A DNA stretch of 64,000 nucleotides. Origin: Struthio camelus (lineage: Eukaryota > Chordata > Aves > Struthioniformes > Struthionidae). Location: assembly GCF_040807025.1 (NCBI RefSeq), contig NW_027182567.1, positions 167,001-231,000 on the forward strand, given 5' to 3'. Both the position numbers and the translations under genes were made by a program. Under the pieces are notes generated by a model. The model ran no database searches and was not told where the DNA came from. It worked only from the letters and a program-made list of their open reading frames with translations. Of the stretch, positions 9,395 through 21,825 are shown piece after piece (positions within the stretch are counted from its first letter, which is position 1; every line of letters starts with the position of its first letter).

Positions 9395-9905
9395 GGCCCG
9401 GCGGGAGCGTGAGGGTGAGCGGCGGGGCTGCAGGGTAGGGGGCTGGTGCGAGGGGGAGGGTGGCTGGGGAAGGGGTTGGGGCTGGCAGTGGGGGTTCGGG
9501 CATCTCCCTGGGGTTGGTGCTTGGGGGCTGGTGTTGAGGGCAGGGCTGGGGACGAGAGCTGGCTGCATGGGGTGAGGGGTTGGGTGAGGCGTGGGGCGAG
9601 GTTTGGTGGTTGTGCTGCGGGTTTCTGGTGCTTGCTGTGAGTGTTGGCTAGCTTTGTGGGGGAGTGGGCTATGGCAGGGGTGAGGGCTGGGGTGAAGGCT
9701 AGCATTTGTTGGCTAGGGCTGAGGATTGGAGATGCCGGTGAGGGCTGGAGCAAGAGTTAGGGAAAGGGGTTGGAGGTCTGGGTTGTGGCTGGAGGGTTAG
9801 AGTTTGGGGTGAGGGATGAGAGGAGGGGATTGGGGCAAGAGGTACGGTGGCGTCAGGTTTTGAGGTGGTGCTGGTGGTTAGTGGTGAGCAGGTGAGTGCG
9901 GCCAG
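9395..9905 (+). repeat. G-rich, C-poor tract (unit 1)
   Basis: About 500 bases of GGGGTTGGG, GGGTGAGGG and GGGCTGGGG-like words, with G close to half the bases and C scarce on the + strand. It is a degenerate low-complexity tract and not an exact tandem repeat. Many closely spaced G runs could form G-quadruplexes on the + strand. It starts at the edge of the CpG island and CR1 fragment and runs toward the gene. Confidence 0.7.
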
Positions 9906-9944
9906 GCGTGGGCAGCCGGGGATGAAAGAGGAGGGAGCTGGCCA

Positions 9945-10526
9945 TGCGGAGCCGCGCGCGGCCCCTCGAGCTGCCTCGCCCTGCCCTGCCCCAGCTCCCT
10001 CCTGCCCGGGGCGGCCGCGCTGCGGCCCTGGAGCCCCTGGCGGTGCCGGCTGCTGCTGCTGGAGCAGCTCGCGCAGCAGAGGTGACCTCAGAGCCGCCCC
10101 CGGCGGGGCCATTGTGACCCCCCCCGTTGTGACACCCGCAGCGCTGTCAGGTGCGGGCAGTGTCCGGGCGGACGGCGACGGGAGAGGGCAGGAGCGCGTG
10201 GAGCTCGAGGAGGAGCCCCCGAGCGCAGCCGCGTCTTTCCCTGCCGCCCCGGCAGCCCCGCGGAGTCGAGGCGTTTGCCGAGGCCTTGCCAGCTCCTGCT
10301 GCGGGTGAGAGCGACGGGGCCGGGCTCGGCAGTGCCACGGGGCTGCGGGGGCCCTCGGCCGTGGCGGGGGCAGGACCTTGCGGCAGGGGCTGAGGCGCAG
10401 GAGAGCTGGCTCCAGGGCCGGGACGGGCGCGGGGACCTTTGACTGCGCTGCCCCCACCCCCGTGGGGACCCTCCCCAGCTCTGCATTAAACAAGTGTCCC
10501 CCTCCTGCCTCTGCTCCGTGCCGCAG
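9945..10526 (+). promoter_or_regulatory. Second CpG-rich stretch with likely untranslated exon 1 of MROH copy B
   Basis: CG-dense sequence directly upstream of the coding start. A donor-like GCGG|GTGAGA places a possible exon end at 10304. The acceptor CCGCAG ends at 10526, one base before the exon that holds the ATG. This implies a first intron of 222 bases and an untranslated exon 1 of unknown 5' end. The transcription start could be here or in the island at 8470. Confidence 0.5.
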
Positions 10527-10527
10527 G

Positions 10528-13500
10528 ATGGCGGAGAGACCCCCCAGCCGCCCGCGGGTGGCCTGGGAGCAGGAGTACGGCTGCCCGCGCCGGGCATCCC
10601 AGGAGCAGGACAGGGTTGCCGAGGAGAGCAGCTCTGCCTCGAGGCCCTTGGAGGGGTTCGAGTCCCAGGCGTGGCGGAGAGGTGAGTGAGCGGCCCCGTG
10701 GGGCTGGGCCGGGCTGGGGTGAGGGCCGGGGAGCGCACCCTGCTCTGCACCGGGCTCCCATCTCCCCAGCACGTGGTGTCGGGGTGCCCGGGGTGGTGGC
10801 ACAGCGGTGCCCGGATGCCAGGGCCCGCTCGGGGCTTGGGAGCTGGCCCCAGCGCAGCATGCGCCCAGGAGGGAGAGCGCAGATGGACGCAGCTCCTGCT
10901 GCCTGGGACGGGCAGCGAGCGGCAGCTCCGTGGCAGGAGGAGGGATGCTGCCCATCTGGCAGCACGTTCCTCAGCCTGGTGCAGTTGAGGTTTGCCCTGC
11001 CTGGCTGGCTGCAGCAGGGCAGCCCATGTGCTGGGCACTGTGCAGCCTTGAGCAGCCTGGGGGAGACTGCGTGCCCGGGAGCAGGCCCATGGCTGGCCGG
11101 CGGGCAGAGCTCACTGCACGGCTCTCTGCTGCCTGCCCTCCATCTCTGCAGTGCTCCTGGCTCTCTTCCTTTCTCAGGTGCAAGGTTTTCCATCAGCAGC
11201 TGGTCCGAGCTGTCCAGAGAGGATGAGGAAGCCTTGGACTTCATCCAGGCCTTTGTGGGTGGCCGAGAACAGGTAAGTGCAGCCGTTTCCATGGGGGCTG
11301 TGCCTGGGTCTCCCTGCGGGTCCGCCCATGTCTGCTGGCAGGCTGCTGGGGAGGTGCTGGCTGTGCAGAGCTGCTGCCGTCCGGGGTCCCGCCCAGCACT
11401 GCAGCCCCCTGGCTGCTCTGGTCCTGCTGGCCTTTCCTGTCCCCTCTCGCGCTCACTCTGTCTCTCTTCCCCGTCTGTCAGCAAGAGGCGCAGAAGCTGA
11501 AGTTTCTAGCGTCCATCGGCACCCTCTGTGGAGGCAGCAGCGCCAAGACCTTGTCCTGGGGCCTGGAGGTGTTCTGCTGCCGACACGAGCTGGCCGAGCA
11601 TATCGAGGTGAGGGGAGAGGCAGCAGGTGTGAGGACAGGGGCAAGGCCAGCTGGGCCCTGGGTCTGCTGGTGCTGGGTGATGGCAGTTGCCGCGCTGACT
11701 GCCGGTTGTGCTGTGCAGGTGCTGCTGGAAGAGGAGCCCTTGGAGCGCCTGGGCACAGCAGTGCGCCAGCAAGCCATGCTTGCTATCACGGCAATGAGGT
11801 AGCTAGCAGAGCCCCTGGTTTGGCCAGGACCTGTGCACAGCATGTGCCTGATGGCACCGTCCCTGGCTGGGAGGTGTGCACCATGGTGGGAGGAGGCTGG
11901 CGGTGCTGTCTGCTGCGCTTCTGCTCTCCCCTTGCTTGTCAGTAGGCTTGTCAGTAGGGCAGATGGGAGGGCAGAGGGTTGCCTGCTGCAGCTCCCCAGG
12001 GCCCCTTGGCTTGTAGTGCAGAAGGGGAGGCAGGTGGTAGAGAAGGGGGGAGGCCTAGCTGCCTGGGCTCTCCTCTGCCCCTGGGCCAGTTCATGGAGGG
12101 AGGAGGTGCCTCCCTGCAGGGCTCCCTCACGTGCTCTCTGTAGCAGCCGGGGGACTCCTGCCCCAGCGGCCCACAGCCACCTCCCCAGGGCATCCAGGCA
12201 CTGCTCCCAGCACCAGTGTCCAACAGGCATCTCTCTCTCTCTCTCTCTCTCACTCTCTCTTTGCAGTGCAGTGGAGCCGGTTCTGGAGGGCAAAAAGAGC
12301 AGCCTTCTCCATGCCTGCTTCAAGAGTGTCTTCTTGCTTCCTCCAAGAGAAGACATGGAGACCGTGGACATGTCCCTCTACTCCAAGGTAGGCGCTGGGT
12401 GAGCTACAGGGAGCCCGCCAGCCCCTCTGGGCTTGCCCCTGGCTCCGCTGTGCTGAGAGGTGACTGTCAGCTCCAAGGCTGGGCAGGATCTCAGCTTTGT
12501 TTTCCCACCCTCCTGCCTTCATGCCCTTCCCGTGGGCTGGGCCATGGGCAGTGCCCAGGGGCTGGTCCGTGCACAGCAGGTCTCCTGCCCTGAGGCCTCT
12601 CGTTGGCCCGTGCAGGGCAGCGGGTGTCCTCGCTGGGCAGCAGGGGTTCAACTGAGTCTGCTGTGGGTCAGAGGCAGTGGGGAAGGAATGCCACAGCCCC
12701 CTGTCCTCCTTGCAGACCCTCGATGCCATGGACAACATGTTGGAGGTGCTGGTGCTCAAGTCGGCCACTTCCAGCCTCCTGGAGCTGCAGAAGATCTTGC
12801 AGGTGTGGCATTTGCAAAGAGTGGGCTGCATTGGGCCTGTTCCTCAGCCCAGAGGGAAGTGACACCCTCGAGTGGACATTCCCCCCCCCGAGTGCCATGT
12901 ACAGGCAGCACGCTGCAGGCAGGGGGCGTTTCTCGCTTGGGTGAGCGGAGGTTCCCCACTGGGCTCTTCTGTGAGCCCAGTGTCCCCTGGCTACAGCCCA
13001 AGTCCCTTCCCACCCCAAACATCCTCCAGGCTCTTGGGAACACCTTGCCCCCATGAGCACTCCTGGGCCACCTCTGCCCCCAAAGCTCTCCTTGCACCAA
13101 AGCAGTGGGAGGAATGTCACCCTTCTTCTCTAGGCACTGCACTGATGGCAGCTGGTGCTGCTGTCCCCCCGCCTCCGCGTGCCTTGTGCTTTCCTTGCCA
13201 GATCGGAATGGGGCAGAGACCCACTGGGAGCTGCCCGTCCTGCAAGGGGAGCCGAGCCTGGAAGCTTGGTTCTTCTGCCATGCCAGGAGGCCGGAGGCCA
13301 GGCTGCCCACTGCAGACCCCTAGGGAAGGTGTGGCCTGAAAGGCCTGCCATCCTGAAGAGGGCACCCGGGGCCATGTGCATGGCCAGGAGCAGAGGCTGG
13401 GAGGGGGCTTGGGTGTGGCTGGCTGCCTGAGGGCAAGGTGGGCCTTGCAGGCTGGGGCCTGTAGGGGCAGGAAGGCCATTCCAGGCTTGGCTCTAGCTCC

Positions 13501-16500
13501 GAGGAAGCCTTGGTGCACTGTAGGACTGCAGGCAGGCGCTTAGCAGAGCTGCTTCTGCTGGAGTGGGCGTCAGCTCCCCGGGCAGAGCAGTAGCCTTTCT
13601 CCTTGCAGATGCTGCTGCCCTTCACCAAGACGGAGAGAGCAGCTGTGCGTGAGAGGGCCGTGGGGAGGATTGGGAGGCTGAGCAAGTTGCTGGCCAACTA
13701 TTCCTCGCTGGAGGTAAGGAGCCAAGCACCGTGCAGCCCCCGCTTTGGCCCTTTGCAGCAGCCCAGAGCACAGTGCAGCTCAGGGGGTCCCTCGGAGGGA
13801 AGCGTGGGCACAGGTTAAGGCACTGAGCAAGGCTCTGCCCTGAAGCAAAGCTCTTTGGCCCTCTCTCCATGGGCTTTTCTCTGCAGTCCCTTTGTCGCAG
13901 GAGCCAGCTGTGCCCCCAGCCCTGTGCAGGGGAGCAGTGCGCGCGGAGCATGATGTGAGCCGCAGCCTGGCAGTGCTGCCTTTGCTGGGCTGCTGCTTTG
14001 GGAGGCAAGGCCTGCAGGGCCCTCGAGAGCTTTGGCTCCGCTGGGATCCATGCCTGGGCAGAGTCTTGGCTTCAGGGCTTTGGTGGCGACTGCCTCCCGT
14101 CAGCCCTTCTACCTGTCCCACCCGCCTTGCCCAGGTGTGGCACCCCTTTGGAGGAGTGGATGAGAGCCCTGCCTGCTATGGGAAGATCCCCGTGCCGATG
14201 CTGGGACAGCTGGTGGGCTGTCTCATCCTTTGCTGTGCTTACGAGGACGCGGAGACCAAGGGCGGGGCCTTGGATGCTCTTCATTGCCTCTTCAGATTCG
14301 TCGTGCAGCGAAAACGTAAGAGAAGCTGTGCTGGGCTGTGTGCTTCTGCACGCGGCCACGCTGGCAAGGCCGGGGAAGGCATCGCACTGCCTCGGCCCCT
14401 CTGCTCAGTGAGGCAAAGGAGCAGGAGGCGCGGCTGATGTAGGAGCAGGGGAGCGGGCTGTTAGTACCTGTCCTGGATACCACTGGCCTGGAAAACGCTC
14501 AGCAGCCCCTGCTCAGAGGCTACGGCTTGTGTCGGGCTTCGCACCGGAAAGCCCGTGAGGCTTTTGGTACCCTTTGAAGCAGTTGCCCTTCTCTGCCCTG
14601 GAATGGGCCCCGACCCTCCCTGGGAATCCTGCTCCCCATCCATTCCTGGCATGCCCTTTGTCTCTGCCAGGCTGGTTTCTCTCTGACGCCATGAGTCTGC
14701 CACCTGCAGCTCTGCATGACTCCTGCTGACCGCTGTGTCTTTCTGCTGCTGTTCAGGCCGGGCGATGCTGCAGGATGATCCAGAGTATGTGGAGCCCCAG
14801 AAGGAGAGGGAAGCCGACAATGAGCTCTGCCTTTCGTGGACGAGCAACATGAGCGTGATCATGAGGGTGAGGAGCACTTCCCTTGCTGGGACTGTTGGCC
14901 ATGGGGTCCTGAGGAGACGTGGATGAGCAAAGGGATGCCTAACGAGTGGGGCTGAGGGGGCCTTGGGGTTGATGCAGAGGTGGTGGTGGAGAAGGAAGCA
15001 GCTCTGAGTGGCACCTAGAGTACTGGTTGCTGCCTGGTAGCAGCCCTGCTCTCACTGCTGTGTCTCCCGCTGTCCCTGAGCGGGGGGACTAGCCAGAGGC
15101 TTGGCTCCAAGAGTCCCAGCAGCAGCTGCAGCCTGCTGGCCACCGGCAAGCTAGGGTTGCCTGCAGAGCCAGTGCACTGTGAGCCTGCTCCCGAGCATCC
15201 TGCCTTGCCCTGGTGGCCCTCTGGCCACATGCCCCATGCTGCTGCTACCCAGCACAGCGCGTGCTCCTGGCTCTCCTGGGCCACGGTGCCAGCACTGCCC
15301 CGCACCTCTCTCCAGAGCCACATCCGCTGCTTAGCTAAGCAGCAGTAGTGCGGCACGCAGCGTGACATTTCTTCTCTCCTGGGTCCTTTCTGCCCCAGCT
15401 GTTTGTGAAAAACCTGCAGCCTTCCGAAAGGACAGACGTCATTGTCACAGCCATCGAGGGCATGAGGAACTGCAGCACCTACAATACGGAGGTGGCTTCC
15501 CACATGCTGACCATGTTCCTGCTGGACGCTTTCTCTGTGCTGGAAGATGTAAGGAGCCTGGGGCTGGCGTGCATGGGGCTCGACCCTCTGGGGCGCTGTT
15601 TCCCCGCCGAGAGCCAGTGTTCTTGGGCAGCGGAGCCCCTTGGAAGGCAGCAAGGAGCGGTGGGAGTGGTGGAGAGGGAAGGAGAAGTGAGTGGGAGCTG
15701 GGGTATTGGCTGCTCTCTGGGAGCAGCCTCACCGTCCGCCTTGTGTCTTCCAGGTGCCACGCATCATAAGGTGCCTCTACAGGAACGTCAAGTATGTGAG
15801 GGAGCTGTCGGCCCGGGTCACCCTAAACAAGACCCTTTGCCAGCTGGCCTGCTTGGAGCCCAGCGAGGTGACCGTGAGCCTGCTGTACTGCTCGCCACTG
15901 TGCAACAGGTATGGGGCCCGTCAGCCTGGACGGGCTCCAGTGGCTCATTGGCCATGGGGAGAAGGGCCCAAAGAGGGCCAGAGGCAAGCAGATGGCCAGC
16001 ACACGGCTGAGGGGCAGGGCCCTGTGTCTCGCCCACCGTTTCCCAGCCCTGGTGCCTCAAGCAGGCCTTGAGGAGCCAGAGCTGAGCAAGTGTCCCTGCC
16101 TTGAGCCGCAGAGCGCAGCGGCTCTGCACGCTCCCTGCCGCGCAAGGGGCTTCAGCTTGGTCATGTGCTGCCTGCCTGGGCAGGACCCTCTTGGGGCTGC
16201 CAGGGAGGAGGGGGTGGGCAGGGGCAGGGCTGGCACACAGCTGGGGACCTCCAGGGCTGGCCCAGGCTACGGTGCTGCGGCCAAGGAAGTGCCACTGACA
16301 AGGCGCTCTGGGCCTGCAGCACTGCCGTGAGCATGTGGAAGGTGCTGATGGATAAGCCGATGCTTGCGCCGGACATGCTGCGGGAGCTGCTGAGCTTGCT
16401 GGAGGAGCGGCCACTGCGCAAGCAGTCCAGCTCCGACAGGGACAACAACTGCATCCTTCCGCTGGCCGTGAGTTAGGGGACGAGGCCTCCCGTGCCCCCA

Positions 16501-19500
16501 GGCTGGTGCCTGCCTCCCTGGGCCCCCTCCCCCTCTCCGCTGCCCGTGTGCCCCCAAGCAGGGACCTCTCCTGGGCCCATGGCTACAACATGGCCAGCGC
16601 CAGGCCTCCGACTGTGCCAGCACACAGGGCTGCCAAGTGCTGCCTGGCCTCTCTGCACACCAACAGCCAGGCTGGCCATGCCCAGGAAATCTCCATCCGA
16701 CGCTGTCCCTGCATCCGCCGACCTCGCTCAGCAGGCTGGAAAGCCAGGGTCGGGTTGGGGGCAAGGTGAGGGGCAGGAGTAGGGCTCCTGAAAAACCTGG
16801 GCAGGCAGCACGGCCTGGGACAGGGAGCCTGGCCGAGCGTGCACGCTACACGAAGCCTGCCGAGGTGATGGTCATGCTGAGGCAGGAAGGCTCACTGTGT
16901 ACAACCAGGAGCTGAGGCCCAAGAGCCTGCGGGCGCTGGCCCTGGTCAGGCAGCCAGGCTGAGGCCTCCACCTGCATTTCCCATGCTCCAAGGCTGTGCT
17001 CGAGCCTCCCACCTGGAGGGCTGTGGAAGCATGCCGGGGACTGCTCGGGAGTGAGAGGTGTGACTGGGTGTTTTCTGCAGGCAACGAGGGCACTGTGTGA
17101 GATCATCCGGGAGCCCGTCTGCCCAGAGGCGGTGAAGGCGTTTTTCCCCCAGCTCTTCCTGGCGCTGCTCTTGCAGATGGTCTTCACAGCAGAGTTCAGC
17201 CACCAGGAAGCAAATATCTTCTTGAGGGAATGCCAACGGGATGAGTCCCGTCCCACCAGCCACGTCAGGTGCTCGATCCCGCTCGCCCTGTCTCTGCACT
17301 GCACCTGGAGGCAGGGCCAGGCTGCCAGTGTGACCTGGGCTTTGCTCTGCATGCAGGTGCGCCGTGCAGGCCATGAAAAGTCTGCTGCGCTGCGCCCACT
17401 ATGAGACCGTAGCCGTGGCTGTTGAGAGGAAGGGCGGCTGGGACCTATTTCTGCATGCGGACACCTCCCAGAAGGGAGTGGTGGTGCTGGCCAGGTAGAG
17501 CCCTTTCCGGCCTGCTCTGGCCCAGCACCTCTTCCCTGGCTGTGGGGTGTGCCACCCCATGTGCTTCTTGGTGGGGCAGGGGGAACGCCACTTCTCCAAG
17601 AAAGAGGCTGCAGCCTCAGCCCTTGTGGCAAGGGCTCGCCCAGCAGAAGGGCCCTGGGAGCTGCCATGCTGCCCAGCTTGGAGAGCTGCTGGGGGAGCAG
17701 GTGGTGTTAGGAGCTGTGGGAGAGGGTCATGTGCAGGAGAACCTGGGGAGGGCCCAGGGGCACAGGAATCCAAAGCGGGCAGGAGAGGGGATGTGTGGGC
17801 AGGCCATGCCGCCTGGGCAGGAAGGCTGTTTCTCCGGTCTCCCACCAAAAGGAACGTAATGATGCCTGACGCTGACTTTCTAATGGCAAGGTGTGGTAGG
17901 GCAAGAGCAGTGCTCCATGAGCAAATGCCGCTGGCTGCAGGAGCTGCGTGCCAAGCAGAGCGATGCCAGAGGAGGTTTGCCTGCTCGGCTGAGGCCCAAC
18001 ACTGCCTTCTTGCCTCTGACAGAGCAATGAGGGGGGCTGCCAGTCACCTGCGTCGCTGGATCTTCCGCCAGCTGGCAAGGCTGCTGAGGAGGGAGGACCA
18101 GTTTCATCAGCTGCCCGTCATGGCTTTCTTTGTCGAGGTGGGCCTCATGGCAAGCAGTGCCTCTCTGGAGGGGCCTCTAAATGCTGTGCTCGCTTGTGCA
18201 CATGCGTGTGGGGTGATGCTGGTGAATGGAGCTGGGGCAATGCATACGCTCCTGTTAGTAGCCCCGGCCTTGGCTCGTTTCTGCTGGGCGACCACTCGTA
18301 AGCACTTGTATTTCGTGCCTGCTTTGTGGCAGCTCTCTGTGTTCAATTGCTCCTCCAAGGGATGAGAACAAGAGGCTGCGGAGGGTTCAGGGGACGGGAG
18401 GAGGAGGCGAGCAGTGTGTGCAGTGTGCCGTGAGGCGCAGGGCTGGGAGCAGGGCCCAGGGGTGTCTGCACAATGCCTGCTGTGTTTGGGCTGAGCTTTG
18501 TGAGGGCCTGGTGCCCTTGCCGTGGATGGTGGGTGGGACGGAGAGCTGCACGCTGCGGGCAGTGCTGCCGGCTGTGCCAGTCTTTCAGTGCTGTGCCCAT
18601 TTCAGCTGCTGGAATGCCCTGACCTTGCCGACATGGATGAGGAGGTCCTGCCACTCGTCCAGGGTTATGCGCAGAGTGAGAGCCTGGAGATGCGCAGACT
18701 GGCGTTCAGAGGCCTCGTGGCCCTGTTGAATAGACCCAAGATGGTGAGGAGGGGGGCAGGCGGGTGAAGCCATGCTGGCAGCCTGGGGCTTGACAGGAGA
18801 CACTGGGTCAGAGAGTGGCTTGGACTTGGCTGGCAATCCGGAGGTGTGGTAGCTGCTCCCAAGTCTCCGCTGCCCCATTCATCTGCCCCGAGTGTCATGC
18901 CAGGCCCTTGGCCGTGCTGCACAAGGAGAAAGGCACCAGTGCCCAGCGGGAAGATCTGGGAGAGGGACAATGAGCACAGGGCCGGGCTAAGGCAGCCAGG
19001 TGCTCCTGGGCCTTGAGGCAGCAGCTTTGCTCCCTACAGAGGCCAGTGCATGCTGAGGGCCCCCTTGGAGATCTGTGCCCTGCACTGCAGCCTCTGTGCC
19101 CAAGGCCTGCGTGTGTGCAGAGCCCTGGCCCTGGCCACTGAGCCCTAATGGGAAAAGAGCAGGCAGAGCACTTTTGGGCGGGCGGTGGGGGGGGGGGGTC
19201 TGGCCTTGCTTCCCACAAAGAAAGTTGTGTGTTTCCCACAGAAAAGGAGAATGCAGAGCCTGCTCCCAGACAGCATGGAGTGGCTGCAGGATGCTTGCAG
19301 GGAAGTGCGTGTGGGAAGCCTGATGCTGCTGAGAAACATCCTCAGCTACCTGGAACAGAAGGGCTCCAACCCGATTGTTCTGCAGCTGGCCGAGAAGCTT
19401 CTGCCTCGCTTTGATGACGTAAGGCTGATGGGAGAGCCGGGGCTCTGCTGGTGTGTCCGGGGGGTCCGTATGCGTGGTCTGGGTGCTGTGTGCCCCTCTG

Positions 19501-21825
19501 CATACGTGCCTGTTGGCACGTCCCCGCACAGGCCCTGCTGTATGTCAGGAAACCTTTTGCCCTGTGGTTCTCAGCCCATGCCCTGTGCTGGCCTTGGTGT
19601 CCAGGGCTGTGGGAGTAGAGCAAACCAGCCCCCTGTCTGCTCTCGGCTGCTGCGTCTCGTGCTTGACTGCGTGCGGCGCTTGCCGTGGCCTGGGGCAGCG
19701 ATGAGCAGAGAGGTAGGAGCAGGCTAGAGAGCGAGGGAGAGGCCGTGCCGCGGGGCTGTCCCTTTCTGTCCTCTTGTTGTGTGCGGGGGCCCTGATGGAG
19801 GCCTCGGGAAATCCAAGAAGCTCCCTCCAGAGGGAGCGGGAGACAGAGCCCAGGGAGGCTTGTCGTGCTGCTGCCGACAACCCTCATTGTCCAGGCTGCC
19901 TCAGCAGAGGCTTGTCCTCAGCTCCGACCTCTGGCCGGGCTGGGGGACAGTTGTGCCCGGAGAGGACGAGGCCTTGCAACGGCAAACGCTCTTGTCGGGC
20001 CCCGTTCCTGGAGTCGTTGCTGAGGCCTCCCCTCCTCTCCTCCCTGCCTGCAGGAAGACAGCAGAGTGCGAGAGCTCTCCATGCTCCTCTTCAAAGACCT
20101 GCTGGAGATTGTGGTGGGGAAGAACAAACGGAACCTGAAGCAGCATGCACAGAGGAGCCTGGTGCCGCTCTTCCTCCACATGAGTGACAAGGTGCAGAGA
20201 GTGGCCCAGGTAGGGAGCAGTGTTTTGGGGAAGCAATGCTGACATGCCGTGGGTGGAGGTGAGCAGCAAGGCAAGGGCTGCTGCCAAGTGTGCCTTGGAA
20301 CGCATGGCAGCATGAGGTGCAGCTTCCTGTGTGCCGAAGGACAAGGCAGAGCTGCCTCTGCCTTCAGGGAGGGCCAGACCTAGTGGCACGCTGCGTCGTG
20401 CCATTTGGGGCTGGGAAAGGCTGGGAGCCTTGCCAAGACGAGGGGGACCCAGGGTGTCCTGCCGTGGCTGCGGTGGCATCTCCTGGTCTCTGTTGCTCTG
20501 CAGGCCTCTCAGGAAGCCCTGGTGAGCGCTGCACAGTTCCTCAAGTGGGAGGAGCTCAAGCAGCTGGCCAGAAGAGCGGAGACGTGGAAGATCGGGGAGT
20601 GCGTGGTAAGGACGTGGCCAAAGCCCCCGGGGCCGCGGCGGGATGAGGCCTGCCGCCATGGCCAGTGGGCAGGGTGCACAGCTGTGCCCCTCACGCACTG
20701 CTGCAGCCCAGAGCCCTCTACTCTAAGTGCCCGCTGGGGTGCTGAAGGGGCCCCTGGCCTGGCTGGGCCTTGGCAGAAGCATGGCGGGGATCTCAGCACC
20801 CGCAGGCCCCGCTCTGCCCTCTGCTCCCTCTGAACCTGTCTACCAGCCAGCTTCTAGCTGGGAGGCGTGGACAGGAAGGAAGAGGAGGCCGGAGCTGGGA
20901 GGAGGGACAGGCCTGGCCTTCTGGGGAGGCTCGGTGCCAACCCCCTGTCCTTGTGCTGTCTGCAGCTGCTGAGGGACAGGAGCAGAGCGGAGCAACACCT
21001 GCGCCAGAGCCTGCCATACCTGGAGAACCCGGACGCATCCTTGCGGGAGGCAGCTGTGAGGTTCATTGGTGAGCCACAAGCCCAGGGCCATGCCTGCCCA
21101 CCCAGACGGGCACACAGGAGGGTCTTCAGTCCCTCCCACCGTCCCTGGGTCCTGCACCGTGGGGACGGGGCTGGGGCCAGCCTTGCCCAAGGGGAGCAGG
21201 CTGCATGGCCAAGCTGGCAAGGCCAGATGGGAGCTGTGCTGCTGGGGGCTTGCTGGGGAGTATGAGGGGTGAGCGGAGGTGTTTGCCTAGGGCTCATCGG
21301 GCAGCAAGTGAAGAAGCGGAGGAAGGAGAAGGTGCAGGAGCTGTGCACTGGTGAGTGAGAGCAGCGCTGTGTCAGGCAGCCCTGGCAGGGAGGAGGGAGG
21401 AGGCTGGGAAGTGAGCTGCAGTTCACTGGCCTGCCCCAGGTGAGGAAGGCTCTGTGTCCCTATGTGGGGGAGAGCAGGGGGTATTTGGGGCGCATCTGGG
21501 GCTTGGCCGACTTGCAAGTGCCAGCTGATCCATTTGTCCTACCTGCTGCCTCCTCCGCATGGGAAGAGCTGAGTGGGGCTGGCCCTGCCTGGGGGGGGAT
21601 TCCTGGGATCTCTGCAAAGGTGGGAGTCTGTTCTCAGCTCGGTGCCTTTCTCTCGCAGCCCTCCAGCCCCTGGAAAATGATGCGGAACCTTTAGTCCGTT
21701 GCCTGGTGTCACAGACCATCATGAACCTGAGGGTGCCAAGGAGAACATCAAGATTCCACCTCGGAGCACTGTGTCCCTGGCTCCCGAGAGCGTGGGCGAG
21801 GTGGCACCCTCCCGCCAGGACGTGA
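10528..21825 (+). CDS. MROH-family HEAT-repeat protein, copy B, complete (951 aa)
   Basis: The coding exons are 10528-10681, 11178-11272, 11482-11607, 11719-11798, 12267-12387, 12716-12802, 13609-13713, 14135-14315, 14757-14866, 15399-15548, 15754-15908, 16320-16467, 17081-17268, 17357-17494, 18023-18137, 18606-18743, 19242-19418, 20054-20209, 20504-20605, 20966-21068, 21291-21350 and 21659-21825. All have AG/GT borders and compatible phases, and join to 2856 nt with a terminal TGA. I chose the ATG at 10528 because it lies one base after a good acceptor and the frame stays open. Residues 1-52 are polar and look disordered. From about residue 60 onward the protein is a run of helical pairs (HEAT/armadillo-like solenoid), for example AVRERAVGRIGRLSKLL and LEMRRLAFRGLVALL. 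There is no signal peptide or clear membrane span. MROH proteins are poorly characterised, so I assign no reaction. At 951 residues it is shorter than mammalian MROH1, MROH2B or MROH7, as is common for avian members. The exact paralogue is unresolved. Confidence 0.85.
12231..12250 (+). repeat. (CT)10 microsatellite at exon 6 acceptor, MROH copy B
   Basis: Ten CT repeats followed by a short CT-rich stretch and TTTGCAG, ending at 12266. The repeat forms the polypyrimidine tract of this acceptor. Confidence 0.95.

Larger units (their letters stand above)
1..19256 (+). repeat. Tandem array unit 1 (19,256 bp)
   Basis: The first ten bases recur at 19257, 38515 and 57771, and everything between recurs in the same order. 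The phase is arbitrary because the window opens inside exon 18 of an MROH gene. In functional order the unit is promoter region, gene, retroviral fossil and spacer. Unit 1 differs from units 2 and 3 at 7855 (C here, T there) and at 9289 (T here, G there). Confidence 0.97.

Noticed and set aside
8438-9575. Long open frames on both strands (376, 356 and 276 codons) in the CpG island
   Set aside because: Three or more overlapping frames are open at once, with low-complexity Pro/Ala/Gly/Arg composition, and they run through a CR1 fragment. None shows a recognisable domain.
9395-9905. Interstitial telomere repeats
   Set aside because: There are isolated GGGTTAG-like words but no run of exact TTAGGG units.
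9699-10955. 418-codon open frame on the minus strand, repeated in units 2 and 3
   Set aside because: Rich in Pro, Ala, Arg and Ser, antisense to the MROH promoter region and first exons, and overlapped by other long open frames. GC-rich DNA has few stop codons by chance.
11799-11801. In-frame TAG right after exon 5
   Set aside because: It overlaps the splice donor (GAG|GTAGCT). The exon ends at 11798 and the next exon restores the frame.
13887-13954. This stretch as a constitutive exon
   Set aside because: Including it breaks the phase with exon 9, while exon 8 joins directly to 14135 in frame and gives the expected HEAT-type sequence. Kept only as a possible poison exon.
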